Assembly (NCBI GenBank): GCA_024693915.1
Contig: JAILKG010000281.1
Location: forward strand, 1-43,085
Length of the DNA: 43,085 nucleotides
Direction: 5' to 3'
From: Treponema sp.
Lineage (GTDB): Bacteria > Spirochaetota > Spirochaetia > Treponematales > Treponemataceae
Shown one piece after another: positions 1 through 8,691 of the stretch. Under the pieces are notes generated by a model, which saw only the letters and a program-made list of their open reading frames with translations, made no database searches and was not told the DNA's origin. The position numbers were made by a program, and so were the translations under genes. Position 1 is the stretch's first letter; each line of letters starts with the position of its first letter.

Positions 1-82
1 GTTTTTTGAGTACAGCCCCAGGGCATATTTTCTGGTTACACTCCAGGCATGTTCTCAAGCTTCATTCCATGAATCTCAAAAT

Positions 83-111
83 TTGACTTTTAACATTTCC
101 TTTATTATATT
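83..111 (+). promoter_or_regulatory. lon promoter, leaderless configuration
   Basis: TTGACT (83-88), a 17-base spacer and TATATT (106-111). The ATG at 118 lies 7 bases after the -10 box, where transcription would normally start. Bases 1-82 show no gene or other clear signal. Confidence 0.75.
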
Positions 112-117
112 AAATTC

Positions 118-3042
118 ATGGCAGAAAAAGATAAGAAGAAAGATGAAGACATCGATTCAACAACAGATAAAATTCCCGGCGATAAAGAAATTGAAAGCAA
201 GCGAGCTCTTTTAAGAAAAGGACTTACAAAACTTCTGGATGAACTGGATGAATTCACTGATTCTGATTTTGATTACATGCAGGATGAAGATATGGATGAT
301 TTTGATGAATTTTTTTACAACCAGGATTTAGCAGAGGAACCTTCTAAATACGGTATCTTAGATTCTGATGATTTGAGTGACGGAAATTCCGGTGACTCCT
401 CTGACGATAATTCAGATGACATTGACGAATCGGATGATACAGAAGATTTTGATGATGATTCAGACGATGATTCAGATTCTGAAGATGATAAGAATGGCAA
501 AGGAAAAACAATTACTAATAAAAAAATAGATTCAAAAAAAGAAAAAAAATCTTTTGTGGCTAAAAAAGCTTCTTCTAAGGGAAGTTCTTCCGGCTCTGAT
601 GGAAAAAATAATGGTGGTAGTCAGATTGTTCCTGCTGACCAGATGCTTCCAAACAAGCTTTCAATTATTCCTTTGCAGGGGCGACCTATTTTCCCAGGAA
701 TTTTCACTCCTTTAATGATTACTGCCTCTGATGATATCAAGGTAATTGAGCATGCTTATAACGGAGACGGCTATATCGGAATTGTAATGCTCAAAAATGA
801 GAACGATATTCCAGAAGTAAAGGATTTGTACAATGTAGGAACGGTTGCCCGTATTATCAAAAAAATAAATTTGCCCGACGGAGGAGTGAACGTATTTATT
901 TCCACGATAAAGCGTTTTAAAATACGGAAAACTCTTCATTCAAGTGCACCAATTTGTGTTGCGGCAGAATATCTGGATGACGAAGAGGACGATACTTTTG
1001 AAGTAAAAGCCCTGACCAGAGCTCTTATCAGTGAAATGAAAGAAGTAAGCGAAAATAATCCTCTTTTTTCTGAAGAGATGCGCCTGAACATGGTGAATAT
1101 TGACCATCCTGGAAAAATTGCTGATTTTATCGCCTCTATTCTGAATGTTGATAAAAATGAGCAGCAGAAAGTTCTTGAACTTTTGAATGTCCGCCACCGA
1201 ATGGAGCAGGTTCTTGTTTACATCAAAAAAGAGCAGGAACTTTTACGGGTTCAGAAGAAAATTCAGAATGAATTGAACGAGCGGGTGGAAAAAAATCAGC
1301 GGGAATATTTCTTGCGGGAAGAAATGCGCTCAATTCAGGAGGAACTGGGCACTGATTCGGAAGGAAACGCAACTGATTACAATAAATTTAAAGAAAAAAT
1401 CAAGGCATTCAATTTTGAAGGTGAAATAAAAGAGACAGTAGAAAATGAACTGGAAAAATTTCAGCTTACTGAACCTAATTCACCGGAATACATGGTTTCA
1501 AGGAATTTTCTTGAGCTGGTATGCGCCCTTCCTTGGAATGAAGAGCTTAAAGAAAACTACGACCTGAATAACGCCAAAACTATTCTCGAAAACGACCACT
1601 ACGGTCTGGATGATGTAAAAAAGAGGATAATCGAATATCTTGCTGTAAGAAAGTTAAAGCAGGATGCAAAGGGCTCCATCCTTCTTCTTGTTGGACCTCC
1701 AGGAGTAGGAAAGACCAGTATTGGGCGTTCAATCGCAAATGCAATGAACAAGCCATTTTACCGTTTTTCAGTGGGCGGTATGCGGGATGAAGCAGAAATT
1801 AAGGGACACCGCAGAACTTATATCGGTTCTATGTGTGGTAAAATTATTCAGGGAATTCGCATAACAAAGACAAAATCACCGGTCTTCATGATTGATGAAA
1901 TTGATAAGATGGGTTCAAGTCACAATGGTGATCCTGCCAGTGCTCTTCTTGAGGTTCTGGATCCGGAACAAAATGTTACCTATCGCGATAATTATCTGGA
2001 TTTGCCATTTGATGTTTCCAATGTATTCTTTATTTTGACTGCAAATTCTCTTGATACAGTTCCTGAACCTCTTCTGGACAGGGCCGAAATTATTCAGCTT
2101 TCTGGATACATAGATCAGGAAAAACTTGAAATTGCTAAAAAATATCTGATTCCAAAGAATGCAAAGAAAAATGGACTTCGTAAAAATCAGGTGAAATTTA
2201 CCAAAAAAGCTATGCTTCGTATTGCCCAGGAATACGCAAGAGAGGCTGGTGTAAGAAACTTTGAAAAGTGTCTGGATAAGATACACCGAAAAATCGTAAC
2301 AGAACTTCTCTTTGAAGCAGAAACAAAGGCAGAAGAAGCCAGACAGGTTGGAAAAAACGAAGGAAAGTCGGCTGAAGAACTTAAAAATATCACGGCTTTT
2401 GATTTTATCGATTCCGGCAAAAAATATGATATCGATTCCGAGGATCTGGAAAAATATCTTGGAAAACCGGTGTTTGATGAATCAGAAATAAAAACAGCCA
2501 GTGTTCCGGGAACTGCAATCGGACTTGCCTGGACAAGCATGGGAGGAGACACTCTTTTGCTGGAAGCAACAAGCTTTGCAGGAAAGGAAGGGCTTATCCT
2601 TACCGGCCAGATGGGCGATGTAATGAAGGAATCTTCACGAATTGCTTTTAACTGGTGCAGAAAGTACGCCATCGAAAAGAAGATAAAGAAAGCAGACTGG
2701 TTTGATAAAAATACAGTTCATCTTCATATTCCGGAAGGGGCAACTCCAAAGGATGGTCCAAGTGCCGGTATCACAATGGCGGTAACATTCACTTCCCTTT
2801 TTACTGGAAAGAAGATAAAAAGCCATCTGGCTATGACAGGGGAACTTTCCCTGACTGGAAAAGTTCTTCCTATTGGCGGTTTGCGTGAAAAAACTGTTGC
2901 GGCAAAGCGCAATAAGATTAAGACAATTTTAATTCCTCAGGCTAATAAGCGGGATCTGGACGATATTCCGGAAAACGTAAAAGAGGGAATTACCTTTATA
3001 CCGGTAAGCAGGGTAGAGGAAGTTCTGGAACTTGCTTTTTAA
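118..3042 (+). CDS. lon: ATP-dependent Lon protease with acidic N-terminal extension
   Basis: Cytosolic AAA+ serine protease that degrades misfolded and regulatory proteins. The 974-residue product is longer than the usual ~800. Residues 1-175 are an Asp/Ser-rich acidic tract followed by a Lys/Ser-rich linker. The LonB substrate domain begins near 'LSIIPLQGRPIFPG'. Walker A GPPGVGKT is at 526-533, Walker B is FMIDEID, and the Ser-Lys dyad is S882 (PKDGPSAG) and K925 (GGLREK), with the family's spacing of 43. No Shine-Dalgarno precedes the ATG; instead a promoter ends six bases before it, so the mRNA is probably leaderless. A strong terminator follows. Family assignment is certain; the role of the acidic head is unknown. 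Confidence 0.98.
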   Translation: MAEKDKKKDEDIDSTTDKIPGDKEIESKRALLRKGLTKLLDELDEFTDSDFDYMQDEDMDDFDEFFYNQDLAEEPSKYGILDSDDLSDGNSGDSSDDNSDDIDESDDTEDFDDDSDDDSDSEDDKNGKGKTITNKKIDSKKEKKSFVAKKASSKGSSSGSDGKNNGGSQIVPADQMLPNKLSIIPLQGRPIFPGIFTPLMITASDDIKVIEHAYNGDGYIGIVMLKNENDIPEVKDLYNVGTVARIIKKINLPDGGVNVFISTIKRFKIRKTLHSSAPICVAAEYLDDEEDDTFEVKALTRALISEMKEVSENNPLFSEEMRLNMVNIDHPGKIADFIASILNVDKNEQQKVLELLNVRHRMEQVLVYIKKEQELLRVQKKIQNELNERVEKNQREYFLREEMRSIQEELGTDSEGNATDYNKFKEKIKAFNFEGEIKETVENELEKFQLTEPNSPEYMVSRNFLELVCALPWNEELKENYDLNNAKTILENDHYGLDDVKKRIIEYLAVRKLKQDAKGSILLLVGPPGVGKTSIGRSIANAMNKPFYRFSVGGMRDEAEIKGHRRTYIGSMCGKIIQGIRITKTKSPVFMIDEIDKMGSSHNGDPASALLEVLDPEQNVTYRDNYLDLPFDVSNVFFILTANSLDTVPEPLLDRAEIIQLSGYIDQEKLEIAKKYLIPKNAKKNGLRKNQVKFTKKAMLRIAQEYAREAGVRNFEKCLDKIHRKIVTELLFEAETKAEEARQVGKNEGKSAEELKNITAFDFIDSGKKYDIDSEDLEKYLGKPVFDESEIKTASVPGTAIGLAWTSMGGDTLLLEATSFAGKEGLILTGQMGDVMKESSRIAFNWCRKYAIEKKIKKADWFDKNTVHLHIPEGATPKDGPSAGITMAVTFTSLFTGKKIKSHLAMTGELSLTGKVLPIGGLREKTVAAKRNKIKTILIPQANKRDLDDIPENVKEGITFIPVSRVEEVLELAF

Positions 3043-3097
3043 AAAAGTAGTTTCATAGAAAAAGCCTGGGAAGACAAGTTGACTGGATCAGTTAATC

Positions 3098-3130
3098 GGC
3101 GGTTCTGATAAAAAAGAGCCGCCTTTTTTT
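3098..3130 (+). terminator. Rho-independent terminator after lon
   Basis: GGCGGTTCT pairs with AGAGCCGCC (one G-U pair) around an A-rich loop, followed by seven T. It lies in the convergent gap between lon and the hydrolase gene. Confidence 0.9.
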
Positions 3131-3163
3131 ACCCATTCCCCGAAAACATATTTTCCCTATAAT

Positions 3164-4069
3164 TTATAAAAGCTGGTTTTCTTCCAGCCAGAGCCAGACT
3201 TTTTCGTTCCAGTGAAAAGCCTTCATAAATGGTCCGTTCAGCATGCCAAAGCCGTGCTTTCCCCATTCGTAAACTTCAAGGTGGCAGTTTATCTTTTGAG
3301 CTTCAAGGGCCTGGTATAAAACCAGAGAATTGTGGTAATCAACAACATTGTCGTCTTTTGCCACCACAATGTAGGTTGGGCTCATATCGGCAGGAATTTG
3401 TTTTTCCATGGAAAATTCATCTTTTCTTTCCTGGCTCTGGTTCGTTCCCAGCAGACTTTTCCTTGACCAGCGGTGAGCAATGTCGTCCTGCATGGAAACT
3501 ACAGGATAAACCGGGATTACAAAAGCTGGTTTTAAGCTTACGCTGTGTTCTATCCCCAGTTTTTTAAGCTCATCGTGGCTTTGCCAGAAGGCTCCTCCCA
3601 TTGTTACAAGGTGCCCTCCTGCTGAATAACCGATTATTCCAACTTTTTCCGGATCAATTCCAAATTCATCAGCGTTTTCTTTTACCAGTTGAATTGCTCT
3701 CTGTAAGTCTTGCAGCATTGCAGGGTAATGGTTTCCGTCTTCTGCCGTTCTGTATCTGAGTGTAAAGGCTGCTACTCCTCTCTGGCTGAACCACTGGGCG
3801 CTTTTGAAACCTTCGTTGTAAAGTCCCAGATGATGGTAGCTTCCGCCCGGGCAGATGATAACTGCCGCACCTGGATTTTTACATGCGGGGTGATAATACA
3901 TTACCGATTTAATTTTTTTCATTGAAGGAATGTCTTTCCATAGCCAGATTGCTTTTCCTCCAAGGTCTCGCCTGTTTTTTGTTTCGACATTATTGTTGGC
4001 AAATATGAATGATGTAAGCAGAAGTGAAGTAAAAAAAATAATCTGCTTTTTATTGAAAGAAATCTTCAT
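3164..4069 (-). CDS. Secreted alpha/beta hydrolase (esterase / acetylxylan-esterase-like)
   Basis: 301-residue alpha/beta hydrolase of the BD-FAE/Abhydrolase_3 type, likely a carboxylesterase acting on acylated sugars. Residues 1-24 form a Sec signal peptide ending near 'FIFANN', so it is exported. Visible motifs are the oxyanion loop CPGGSYHHLG, the nucleophile elbow GYSAGG, the acid segment KDDNVVDYHNS and the catalytic His in HGFGM. The order and spacing are those of an intact enzyme. There are no operon partners; it converges on lon. A run of seven T sits directly before the ATG and no ribosome-binding site is visible, so translation initiation is unclear. The exact substrate cannot be read from sequence. 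Confidence 0.88.
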   Translation of the reverse strand: MKISFNKKQIIFFTSLLLTSFIFANNNVETKNRRDLGGKAIWLWKDIPSMKKIKSVMYYHPACKNPGAAVIICPGGSYHHLGLYNEGFKSAQWFSQRGVAAFTLRYRTAEDGNHYPAMLQDLQRAIQLVKENADEFGIDPEKVGIIGYSAGGHLVTMGGAFWQSHDELKKLGIEHSVSLKPAFVIPVYPVVSMQDDIAHRWSRKSLLGTNQSQERKDEFSMEKQIPADMSPTYIVVAKDDNVVDYHNSLVLYQALEAQKINCHLEVYEWGKHGFGMLNGPFMKAFHWNEKVWLWLEENQLL

Positions 4070-4326
4070 AAAAAAAGAATAGCATATTTTTTTTTATTTA
4101 AGAAGACCAGAAGTTTTTTTAGCCCTCCTTTGCATTTCATTCATGATTTGTCTGAAAATCGAGTTATTTAACTCTAAAAAAAAATAGGGCCTGGCTTCAT
4201 ATTGCGATCCTTAAATCATTCTGCCACTGCGAAAGGGTAAAGCCTTTTTTTGCAGGCGCGTTTACACCGGGAGCCAATTTTATAGTTAAAATTATAAAAG
4301 ACGAAATTTAGGCTACTAAAATAAAT

Positions 4327-4355
4327 TTGAAATATTTCGATATAGGTATTATATT
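4327..4355 (+). promoter_or_regulatory. Promoter of the DUF2974 gene, leaderless configuration
   Basis: TTGAAA (4327-4332), a 17-base spacer and TATATT (4350-4355), then seven bases to ATG 4363. The TTG that the ORF track uses as a start is the -35 box. Confidence 0.75.
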
Positions 4356-4362
4356 TAACTTT

Positions 4363-5559
4363 ATGGGTACGATTATTGATTATCTTGAATGGCGGGGGGA
4401 TATTCCCTTTTCTGCATCTGGATTTAACGAAATTGATGCTTTAATTCTCTGTCAGATTTCTTATTTGAACTTTGACGGGCTTATGGACGACGGAAATTTT
4501 CTTAAGAGCGTAAAACTTTCTGAGCTTGCTGATGTATTTATGAACTCTCCGGATTTTGAAACCAGGGCAAACATGGGAATGCTGATTAATCAGGAGACAA
4601 GCAAGGTTCTTGAGCTGGCAGGAAAGTCCGAGCGCTTTAAGAATGTTCTTGTAACCGGTTACACATCTATAATCGATTTATCTAAGGAAGAGCAGTTTTC
4701 TGCAACAACATATATTATAAGTCCAAAAATAAACTATGTGGTTTATCGTGGAACTGACGACACAATTGTGGGTTTTAAGGAAGACTTTAATCTTGCAATT
4801 ATGGACGAAGTTCCGGCTCAAAATGATGCAGTCCGCTATCTGGAGTTAGCAGCTTCCTCTTTAAAAGGTGAAATTTATGTCGGCGGCCATTCTAAGGGCG
4901 GAAATCTTGCAGTTTACGCTTCCGCAATGGTAAAAGCGGATGTAAAAAAGCGAATCAGCTTGATTTACAATATGGATGGTCCTGGTTTTTCTGAAAAACG
5001 CCTTGCATCTCAGGAATTTTACGAGATTATTCCAAAAATCCGTTCTTTCTACCCTCACTTTTCTATTGTAGGAATGATTTTTAATCATGCAGGTGAATAT
5101 TCCGTTGTAGAAAGTGAACAGACAGGAATCATGCAGCACGATCCTTTTAGCTGGCATCTCAGCGGCAATAAATTTGTGCTTCTGGATGATTTTGATGAGG
5201 CTTCGTCTTTCTTTAATAAAGTTCTGAACAAATGGCTTCTTTCTCTTTCAAAAGAGCAGCAGACCCAGTTTATCGAAACTCTCTACAATATTTTGGAAGT
5301 TACGGATGCCCGCACAAATTCAGAAATCGAAAGCAATCTTTTGAAGAATTCTTTCAAAATATTAAAGGCCTGGAAAGAAACTCCACCGGATATTCGGGAC
5401 GCTGTAGAAAATACATTGCGCCAGCTTTTCAAGATTGCCCACAGGCAGTTGCCTTCTCCTCAGGAGTGGTTTGAAAAAAACACAAAAAGGGGAATCCATA
5501 AGGTAAAGGAAAATGTTTCGATAATGCAGAAATTTAACGGAAAATTGTCTGCAAAATAA
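4363..5559 (+). CDS. DUF2974 (Mbeg1-like) lipase-fold protein
   Basis: About 398 residues. The family carries an alpha/beta-hydrolase nucleophile elbow, here GGHSKGGNLA, and resembles a lipase; no reaction is established for bacterial members. The start is set at ATG 4363, not the track's TTG at 4327. The protein then begins 'MGTIIDYLEWRGD', the usual family opening, and the bases from 4327 form a promoter. No signal peptide or membrane span is seen, so it is probably cytoplasmic. The region 4070-4326 upstream holds only AT-rich DNA with a short GAGTT/AACTC hairpin. It is followed by the leader of the BAX-inhibitor gene. Family confidence is high, function unknown. Confidence 0.88.
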   Translation: MGTIIDYLEWRGDIPFSASGFNEIDALILCQISYLNFDGLMDDGNFLKSVKLSELADVFMNSPDFETRANMGMLINQETSKVLELAGKSERFKNVLVTGYTSIIDLSKEEQFSATTYIISPKINYVVYRGTDDTIVGFKEDFNLAIMDEVPAQNDAVRYLELAASSLKGEIYVGGHSKGGNLAVYASAMVKADVKKRISLIYNMDGPGFSEKRLASQEFYEIIPKIRSFYPHFSIVGMIFNHAGEYSVVESEQTGIMQHDPFSWHLSGNKFVLLDDFDEASSFFNKVLNKWLLSLSKEQQTQFIETLYNILEVTDARTNSEIESNLLKNSFKILKAWKETPPDIRDAVENTLRQLFKIAHRQLPSPQEWFEKNTKRGIHKVKENVSIMQKFNGKLSAK

Positions 5560-5566
5560 AAGGTTG

Positions 5567-5680
5567 GGTTCGCCAGCGAACCTAATATAAGAAGGTAAAG
5601 CTAAAAATTGCTGCCGCAATTTTTTTAACGCTTTTCTATAAATCAGGAAGCAGCACAGCTGCTTCTCTCAGGAGCAAAAA
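5567..5680 (+). promoter_or_regulatory. Structured leader of the BAX-inhibitor gene (copy A of shared module)
   Basis: Three hairpins in order. GGTTCG-CCAG-CGAACC lies at 5567-5582. AAAAATTGC-TGCC-GCAATTTTT with a T run lies at 5603-5626 and is terminator-like. GAAGCAGC-ACA-GCTGCTTC lies at 5647-5665, directly before the ribosome-binding site CAGGAG. Bases 5594-5645 closely match the region upstream of the minus-strand gene starting at 9714, including GTAAAGCTAAAAA and TTTTTTTAACGCTTT. The TATAAA at about 5637 may be the -10 box of a promoter placed after the terminator. Confidence 0.7.
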
Positions 5681-6385
5681 ATGGAATCGGAAGAAAGAAA
5701 AATTGATATTGCAGAAATAGTTACCCGTAATCGCTTTTTGTCTAAGGTTTACCTCTGGATGACACTGGCCCTTTCAATCAGCGGGGGCGTTGCCGTGCTT
5801 ACGGCCAACAGTCCAAAGATGCTTTCAACTCTATTTGCAAACGGCGGGATGGGCTTTATAATTCTTTGTATTCTAGAAATTGTGATAGTTTCATTCCTAT
5901 CCCTTAGAATCAGGAAAATTTCTGCTTTTGCGGCCACAGTTGGTTTTGTAATTTATTCGGTTATAAACGGTCTTACTCTGTCATCGATTTTTCTTGCATA
6001 CCAGTTTTCTTCAATTGTTCTGGTATTCTTTATTTCTGCGGCAATGTTCCTTGTTATGGCAATTTACGGAAGCATAACAAAAAGCAAATTGACTTCCTTT
6101 GGTCGCTACTTTTCCATGGCGCTGATTGGAACAGTGATTGCCATTGTTGTGAATATTTTCCTTAAATCCTCGACGCTTGATATTCTGATTTCAATTGTTT
6201 CAGTTGTGATTTTTACAGGTCTTACTGCTTACGATGCTCAGAAACTTGCCAAAGCCAGCAAAAATGCTGAAAACCAGGAAGCAGATGTGTTTACAAAAGC
6301 CGCAGTAATCGGAGCCCTGGAACTTTATCTTGATTTTATTAATATTTTCCTTTCACTTCTGCGCCTTTTTGGAAGAAGAAAATAG
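5681..6385 (+). CDS. BAX inhibitor-1 / YccA-family membrane protein
   Basis: 234-residue integral membrane protein with about seven hydrophobic segments and a short charged N-terminus (MESEERKIDIAEIV). The C-terminal part has the family pattern 'FTGLTAYDAQK' and 'ALELYLDFINIFLSLLRLFG', which carries the conserved Asp pair of the pH-sensing site. Bacterial relatives (YetJ, YccA, YbhL) are Ca2+ leak channels or modulators of the FtsH protease. The start has a good ribosome-binding site (CAGGAG). It is transcribed alone and ends in a terminator. Its leader is shared with the TPM-family genes to the right, suggesting joint control. Family confidence is high; physiological role is inferred. Confidence 0.93.
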   Translation: MESEERKIDIAEIVTRNRFLSKVYLWMTLALSISGGVAVLTANSPKMLSTLFANGGMGFIILCILEIVIVSFLSLRIRKISAFAATVGFVIYSVINGLTLSSIFLAYQFSSIVLVFFISAAMFLVMAIYGSITKSKLTSFGRYFSMALIGTVIAIVVNIFLKSSTLDILISIVSVVIFTGLTAYDAQKLAKASKNAENQEADVFTKAAVIGALELYLDFINIFLSLLRLFGRRK

Positions 6386-6424
6386 TTTTTGAAGGATTGT
6401 TTTTAATTTTATCAGGGGCGGAAA

Positions 6425-6462
6425 AGGGGCTGTTTTAAAAATATTGAACAGCCCCTGCTTTT
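6425..6462 (+). terminator. Terminator after the BAX-inhibitor gene
   Basis: AGGGGCTGTT pairs with AACAGCCCCT (10 bp), followed by GCTTTT. Confidence 0.8.
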
Positions 6463-6496
6463 CCTACGGGCCTTCCGGGACTTGCTAAGCGCGCGG

Positions 6497-6534
6497 TCTG
6501 ACTTTTGGTCACTTCCTTCCCTAAAAGTCAGACT
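6497..6534. repeat. 11-bp inverted repeat in an intergenic GC-rich block
   Basis: GTCTGACTTTT and AAAAGTCAGAC are perfectly complementary around a 16-base loop. They sit in a GC-rich stretch (about 6470-6575) unlike the flanking genes and resemble an interspersed intergenic element. It is not clearly a terminator. Confidence 0.5.
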
Positions 6535-6603
6535 TGCCCAGGGGCAATCCCTACACGCCCGCCGCTTTAAAATTTCTCTGGCGGATATTTTTTCACCAAA
6601 AAA

Positions 6604-7209
6604 CTACTGTTTGATTACTTCTTTTATTGCATTTAAAAGCTCAGAATATTCTGTGAAAGCAGGATACTGAGGATAATCTTTTTTAATCTGGTCAGTTGTT
6701 CGGAAAAGGAAACCTGCTTTTGAAGCCTGAATCATTCCCAAATCGTTAAAAGAGTCACCGGAAGCGATTGTTTCAAAACCGCAGGACTGAAGGGCGCGAA
6801 CAGTTGTGAGCTTGGATTTTTCGCATCTCATTTTATAGCCGGTAATTTCACCTTTTGGACTTACTTCAAGTGTATTGCAGAAAATTGTTGGCAAACCAAG
6901 TTTTTTCATAAGAGGGGCGGCAAACTGCTCAAAAGTATCGCTTAAAATAATTGCCTGAGTGCAGCTTCTCAGTTCGTCCAAAAATTCCTTTGCACCTGGA
7001 AGGGGATCGATTTTTGCAATAGTCTCCTGAATTTCCTTGAGACCAAGACCGCGTTCCTTCAAAATATTGATGCGGTATTTCATAAGTTTATCATAATCCG
7101 GTTCATCTCTGGTGGTTTTTCTTAATTCAGGGATACCGGTTTCTTCAGAAAAAGCAATCCAGATTTCAGGAACCAGAACGCCTTCTAAATCCAAACAAGT
7201 TATATACAT
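6604..7209 (-). CDS. thrH: ThrH: phosphoserine / homoserine phosphotransferase (HAD family)
   Basis: 201-residue cytosolic HAD phosphatase. It opens with CLDLEGVLVPEIW, the ThrH signature, in which the nucleophile motif is DLEG rather than DxDxT. Motif II is LSDTF, a conserved Lys lies in the 'CEKSKL' region, and motif IV is SGDSFNDLGM. In Pseudomonas, ThrH dephosphorylates phosphoserine and can transfer the phosphate to homoserine, linking serine and threonine synthesis. The start is supported by AAGGAAGG about five bases upstream. It is a monocistronic minus-strand gene. Length and motifs are complete. Confidence 0.92.
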   Translation of the reverse strand: MYITCLDLEGVLVPEIWIAFSEETGIPELRKTTRDEPDYDKLMKYRINILKERGLGLKEIQETIAKIDPLPGAKEFLDELRSCTQAIILSDTFEQFAAPLMKKLGLPTIFCNTLEVSPKGEITGYKMRCEKSKLTTVRALQSCGFETIASGDSFNDLGMIQASKAGFLFRTTDQIKKDYPQYPAFTEYSELLNAIKEVIKQ

Positions 7210-7425
7210 AAAAGCCTTCCTTTGTATTTTATAAGGGATTTTACCATTTTATAGGCTTAAAAATCAAGAAAAGCAGTTTTATAGACCTGGGCTAAGGCAT
7301 TTTTCTCTTGTATCTAAAAAAAGGAACTGGTAAAGCCACAAAATTTAGACGCAGACGAAAAACAGGGGCGGACCTAGGCTCTTGCAGAGTTACAAAAGCA
7401 ACTAGCAGTTTTTTTATATACTTTT

Positions 7426-7431
7426 TATAAT
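7426..7431 (+). promoter_or_regulatory. -10 box directly before queH
   Basis: A perfect TATAAT ends six bases before ATG 7438. The -35 region is weak. No ribosome-binding site is seen, so this is another candidate leaderless start. The rest of 7210-7437 shows nothing clear. Confidence 0.55.
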
Positions 7432-7437
7432 GTGGCC

Positions 7438-8220
7438 ATGAGTTCATCCCAATATCAAAAAAAACTGGATTTATTGCTTGAGTATATGGGCCAAGCCGAA
7501 ACAGAAGTTCAGAATGGAAAAACTGATAAAATAAAACCTTCACTTTTGCTCCATGCCTGCTGCGGACCATGTTCTTCCTATGTACTTGAGTATCTTACCT
7601 CTTTTTTTGATATAACAATTCTCTACTACAATCCAAATATTTATCCGGAAGCAGAATATTTTCGCCGTCTGAATGAACTGAAAAATCTTCTGCCACGCTT
7701 TCCTGCAGCCTTAGAAAATAAGGTAAAACTTGTGGAGGATACATATAATCCGGATGATTTTTACAGGGCTATAGGAATAAAAGAAAATCCTGAATTGGCA
7801 GATGAAGAAGAGAAGGGTGAACGCTGCCGCCGCTGTTATGAGTTCAGGTTAAAAAGAGCTTATGAATATGCGGCAAAAAACAAATTTGATTACTTTTGCA
7901 CTACTTTAAGCATCAGCCCTTTTAAAGATGCGGAAAAGATTAATATTATTGGCCAGAAGCTGGAAAAAGAATCGGACAGTGTTTATGAAGGGCTGGAAGA
8001 AGAATCCGAAGGTAAGCTTTCTTTGGGCGCTCAAAGAGAAGAAAAAAAAATTGAGGGACCTCGCTGGCTTCCAAGTGATTTTAAGAAAAAAGGCGGTTTT
8101 AAAAGGAGCCTGGAATTGAGCGCGGAATACGGCCTTTACCGTCAGCAATACTGCGGCTGCGTTTACAGTAAAAAGAATACAGAAAAAGCAAGGGAAAAAT
8201 ACGGCCTTTCAGAAAAATAG
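7438..8220 (+). CDS. queH: Epoxyqueuosine reductase QueH
   Basis: About 260 residues. QueH (DUF208) reduces epoxyqueuosine to queuosine in tRNA, replacing the unrelated QueG. The cysteine ligands for the Fe-S/metal centre are all visible: HACCGPCSS near the N-terminus, ERCRRCYEFRL in the middle and YCGC near the C-terminus. 'STTLSISPFKDA'-like sequence (CTTLSISPFKDAEKIN) is also typical. The track start at GTG 7432 is unlikely because TATAAT ends at 7431; ATG 7438 fits a leaderless message. A charged low-similarity insert (ESEGKLSLGAQREEKK) lies before the last Cys motif. There are no queuosine-pathway neighbours in the window. Confidence 0.93.
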   Translation: MSSSQYQKKLDLLLEYMGQAETEVQNGKTDKIKPSLLLHACCGPCSSYVLEYLTSFFDITILYYNPNIYPEAEYFRRLNELKNLLPRFPAALENKVKLVEDTYNPDDFYRAIGIKENPELADEEEKGERCRRCYEFRLKRAYEYAAKNKFDYFCTTLSISPFKDAEKINIIGQKLEKESDSVYEGLEEESEGKLSLGAQREEKKIEGPRWLPSDFKKKGGFKRSLELSAEYGLYRQQYCGCVYSKKNTEKAREKYGLSEK

Positions 8221-8284
8221 GCGACCTGCAGCCTGGGCCCACGCAGAGTCATATTAAGGCAAAGGCATTATATACAAAACTAAC

Positions 8285-8314
8285 AAAAAAAAAGTGGTAA
8301 GGTCTGCGTACCAC
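8285..8314 (-). terminator. Terminator for the TPM-family transcript; one of two related repeats
   Basis: On the minus strand, GTGGTA pairs with TACCAC and is followed by nine T. The loop CGCAGACCT and the flank reading GCGTTTTTTGG recur at 21146-21187, so this is also an interspersed repeat. Confidence 0.7.
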
Positions 8315-8345
8315 AGGCCAAAAAACGCGCATTAATGCGCTAGAC

Positions 8346-8403
8346 GCTGTTTGTGGCAAAGGAACAATTATATGCCGCTAACGCGGCAACCACAAACAGA
8401 GTC
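8346..8403. repeat. Nested inverted repeat (cruciform)
   Basis: Outer arms CTGTTTGTGG and CCACAAACAG (10 bp) enclose an inner TGCCGC-TAAC-GCGGCA hairpin. No T run follows the inner arm. Confidence 0.6.
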
Positions 8404-8485
8404 TTTTTGCTTCGCGCACTTCGTGAGTCCGCGGCACGCTTTCCCCGTTTCAAATTTTTTGTGAATAGGATCTATAATGCCTTTG

Positions 8486-8579
8486 CCCGAAGAGCCCCGC
8501 AGCTTACCTGCGTAGCTTACAGCGTAAGGGACCCGAAGAGCCCCGCTGCTTGCCTGCTTTTCTTGCAGCGTAAGGGATA
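8486..8579. repeat. Two tandem copies of a ~46-bp unit
   Basis: Both units begin CCCGAAGAGCCCCGC and end CAGCGTAAGGGA. The interiors differ (AGCTTACCTGCGTAG versus TGCTTGCCTGCTTTT). Non-coding. Confidence 0.65.
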
Positions 8580-8691
8580 GTAGGGGCAGCCCGCAAGGGC
8601 TGTTCCGAAGGGCAGGAGCCCTGAGGAATGCAGGCGAAGGCCGGAACCCCGAATAGCCCGACCCGGCTTGCCGGGTTACGCCCTAAAAAAA

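Larger units (their letters stand above)
8221..8691. other. 471-base non-coding GC-rich structured region
   Basis: No gene is supported here. It contains the terminator at 8285-8314, a nested cruciform (8346-8403), a 46-bp tandem duplication (8486-8579) and several further short hairpins, such as ACCCGGC/GCCGGGT near 8668. Base composition is much richer in G and C than the flanking genes, like the blocks near 6500, 13000, 31200 and 40050. Confidence 0.7.

Noticed and set aside
2187-2672. 161-residue minus-strand ORF within lon
   Set aside because: Shadow of a strong coding gene in another frame; no start signal.
8353-8580. 75-residue ORF in the non-coding block
   Set aside because: Overlaps the cruciform and tandem repeat; no ribosome-binding site.
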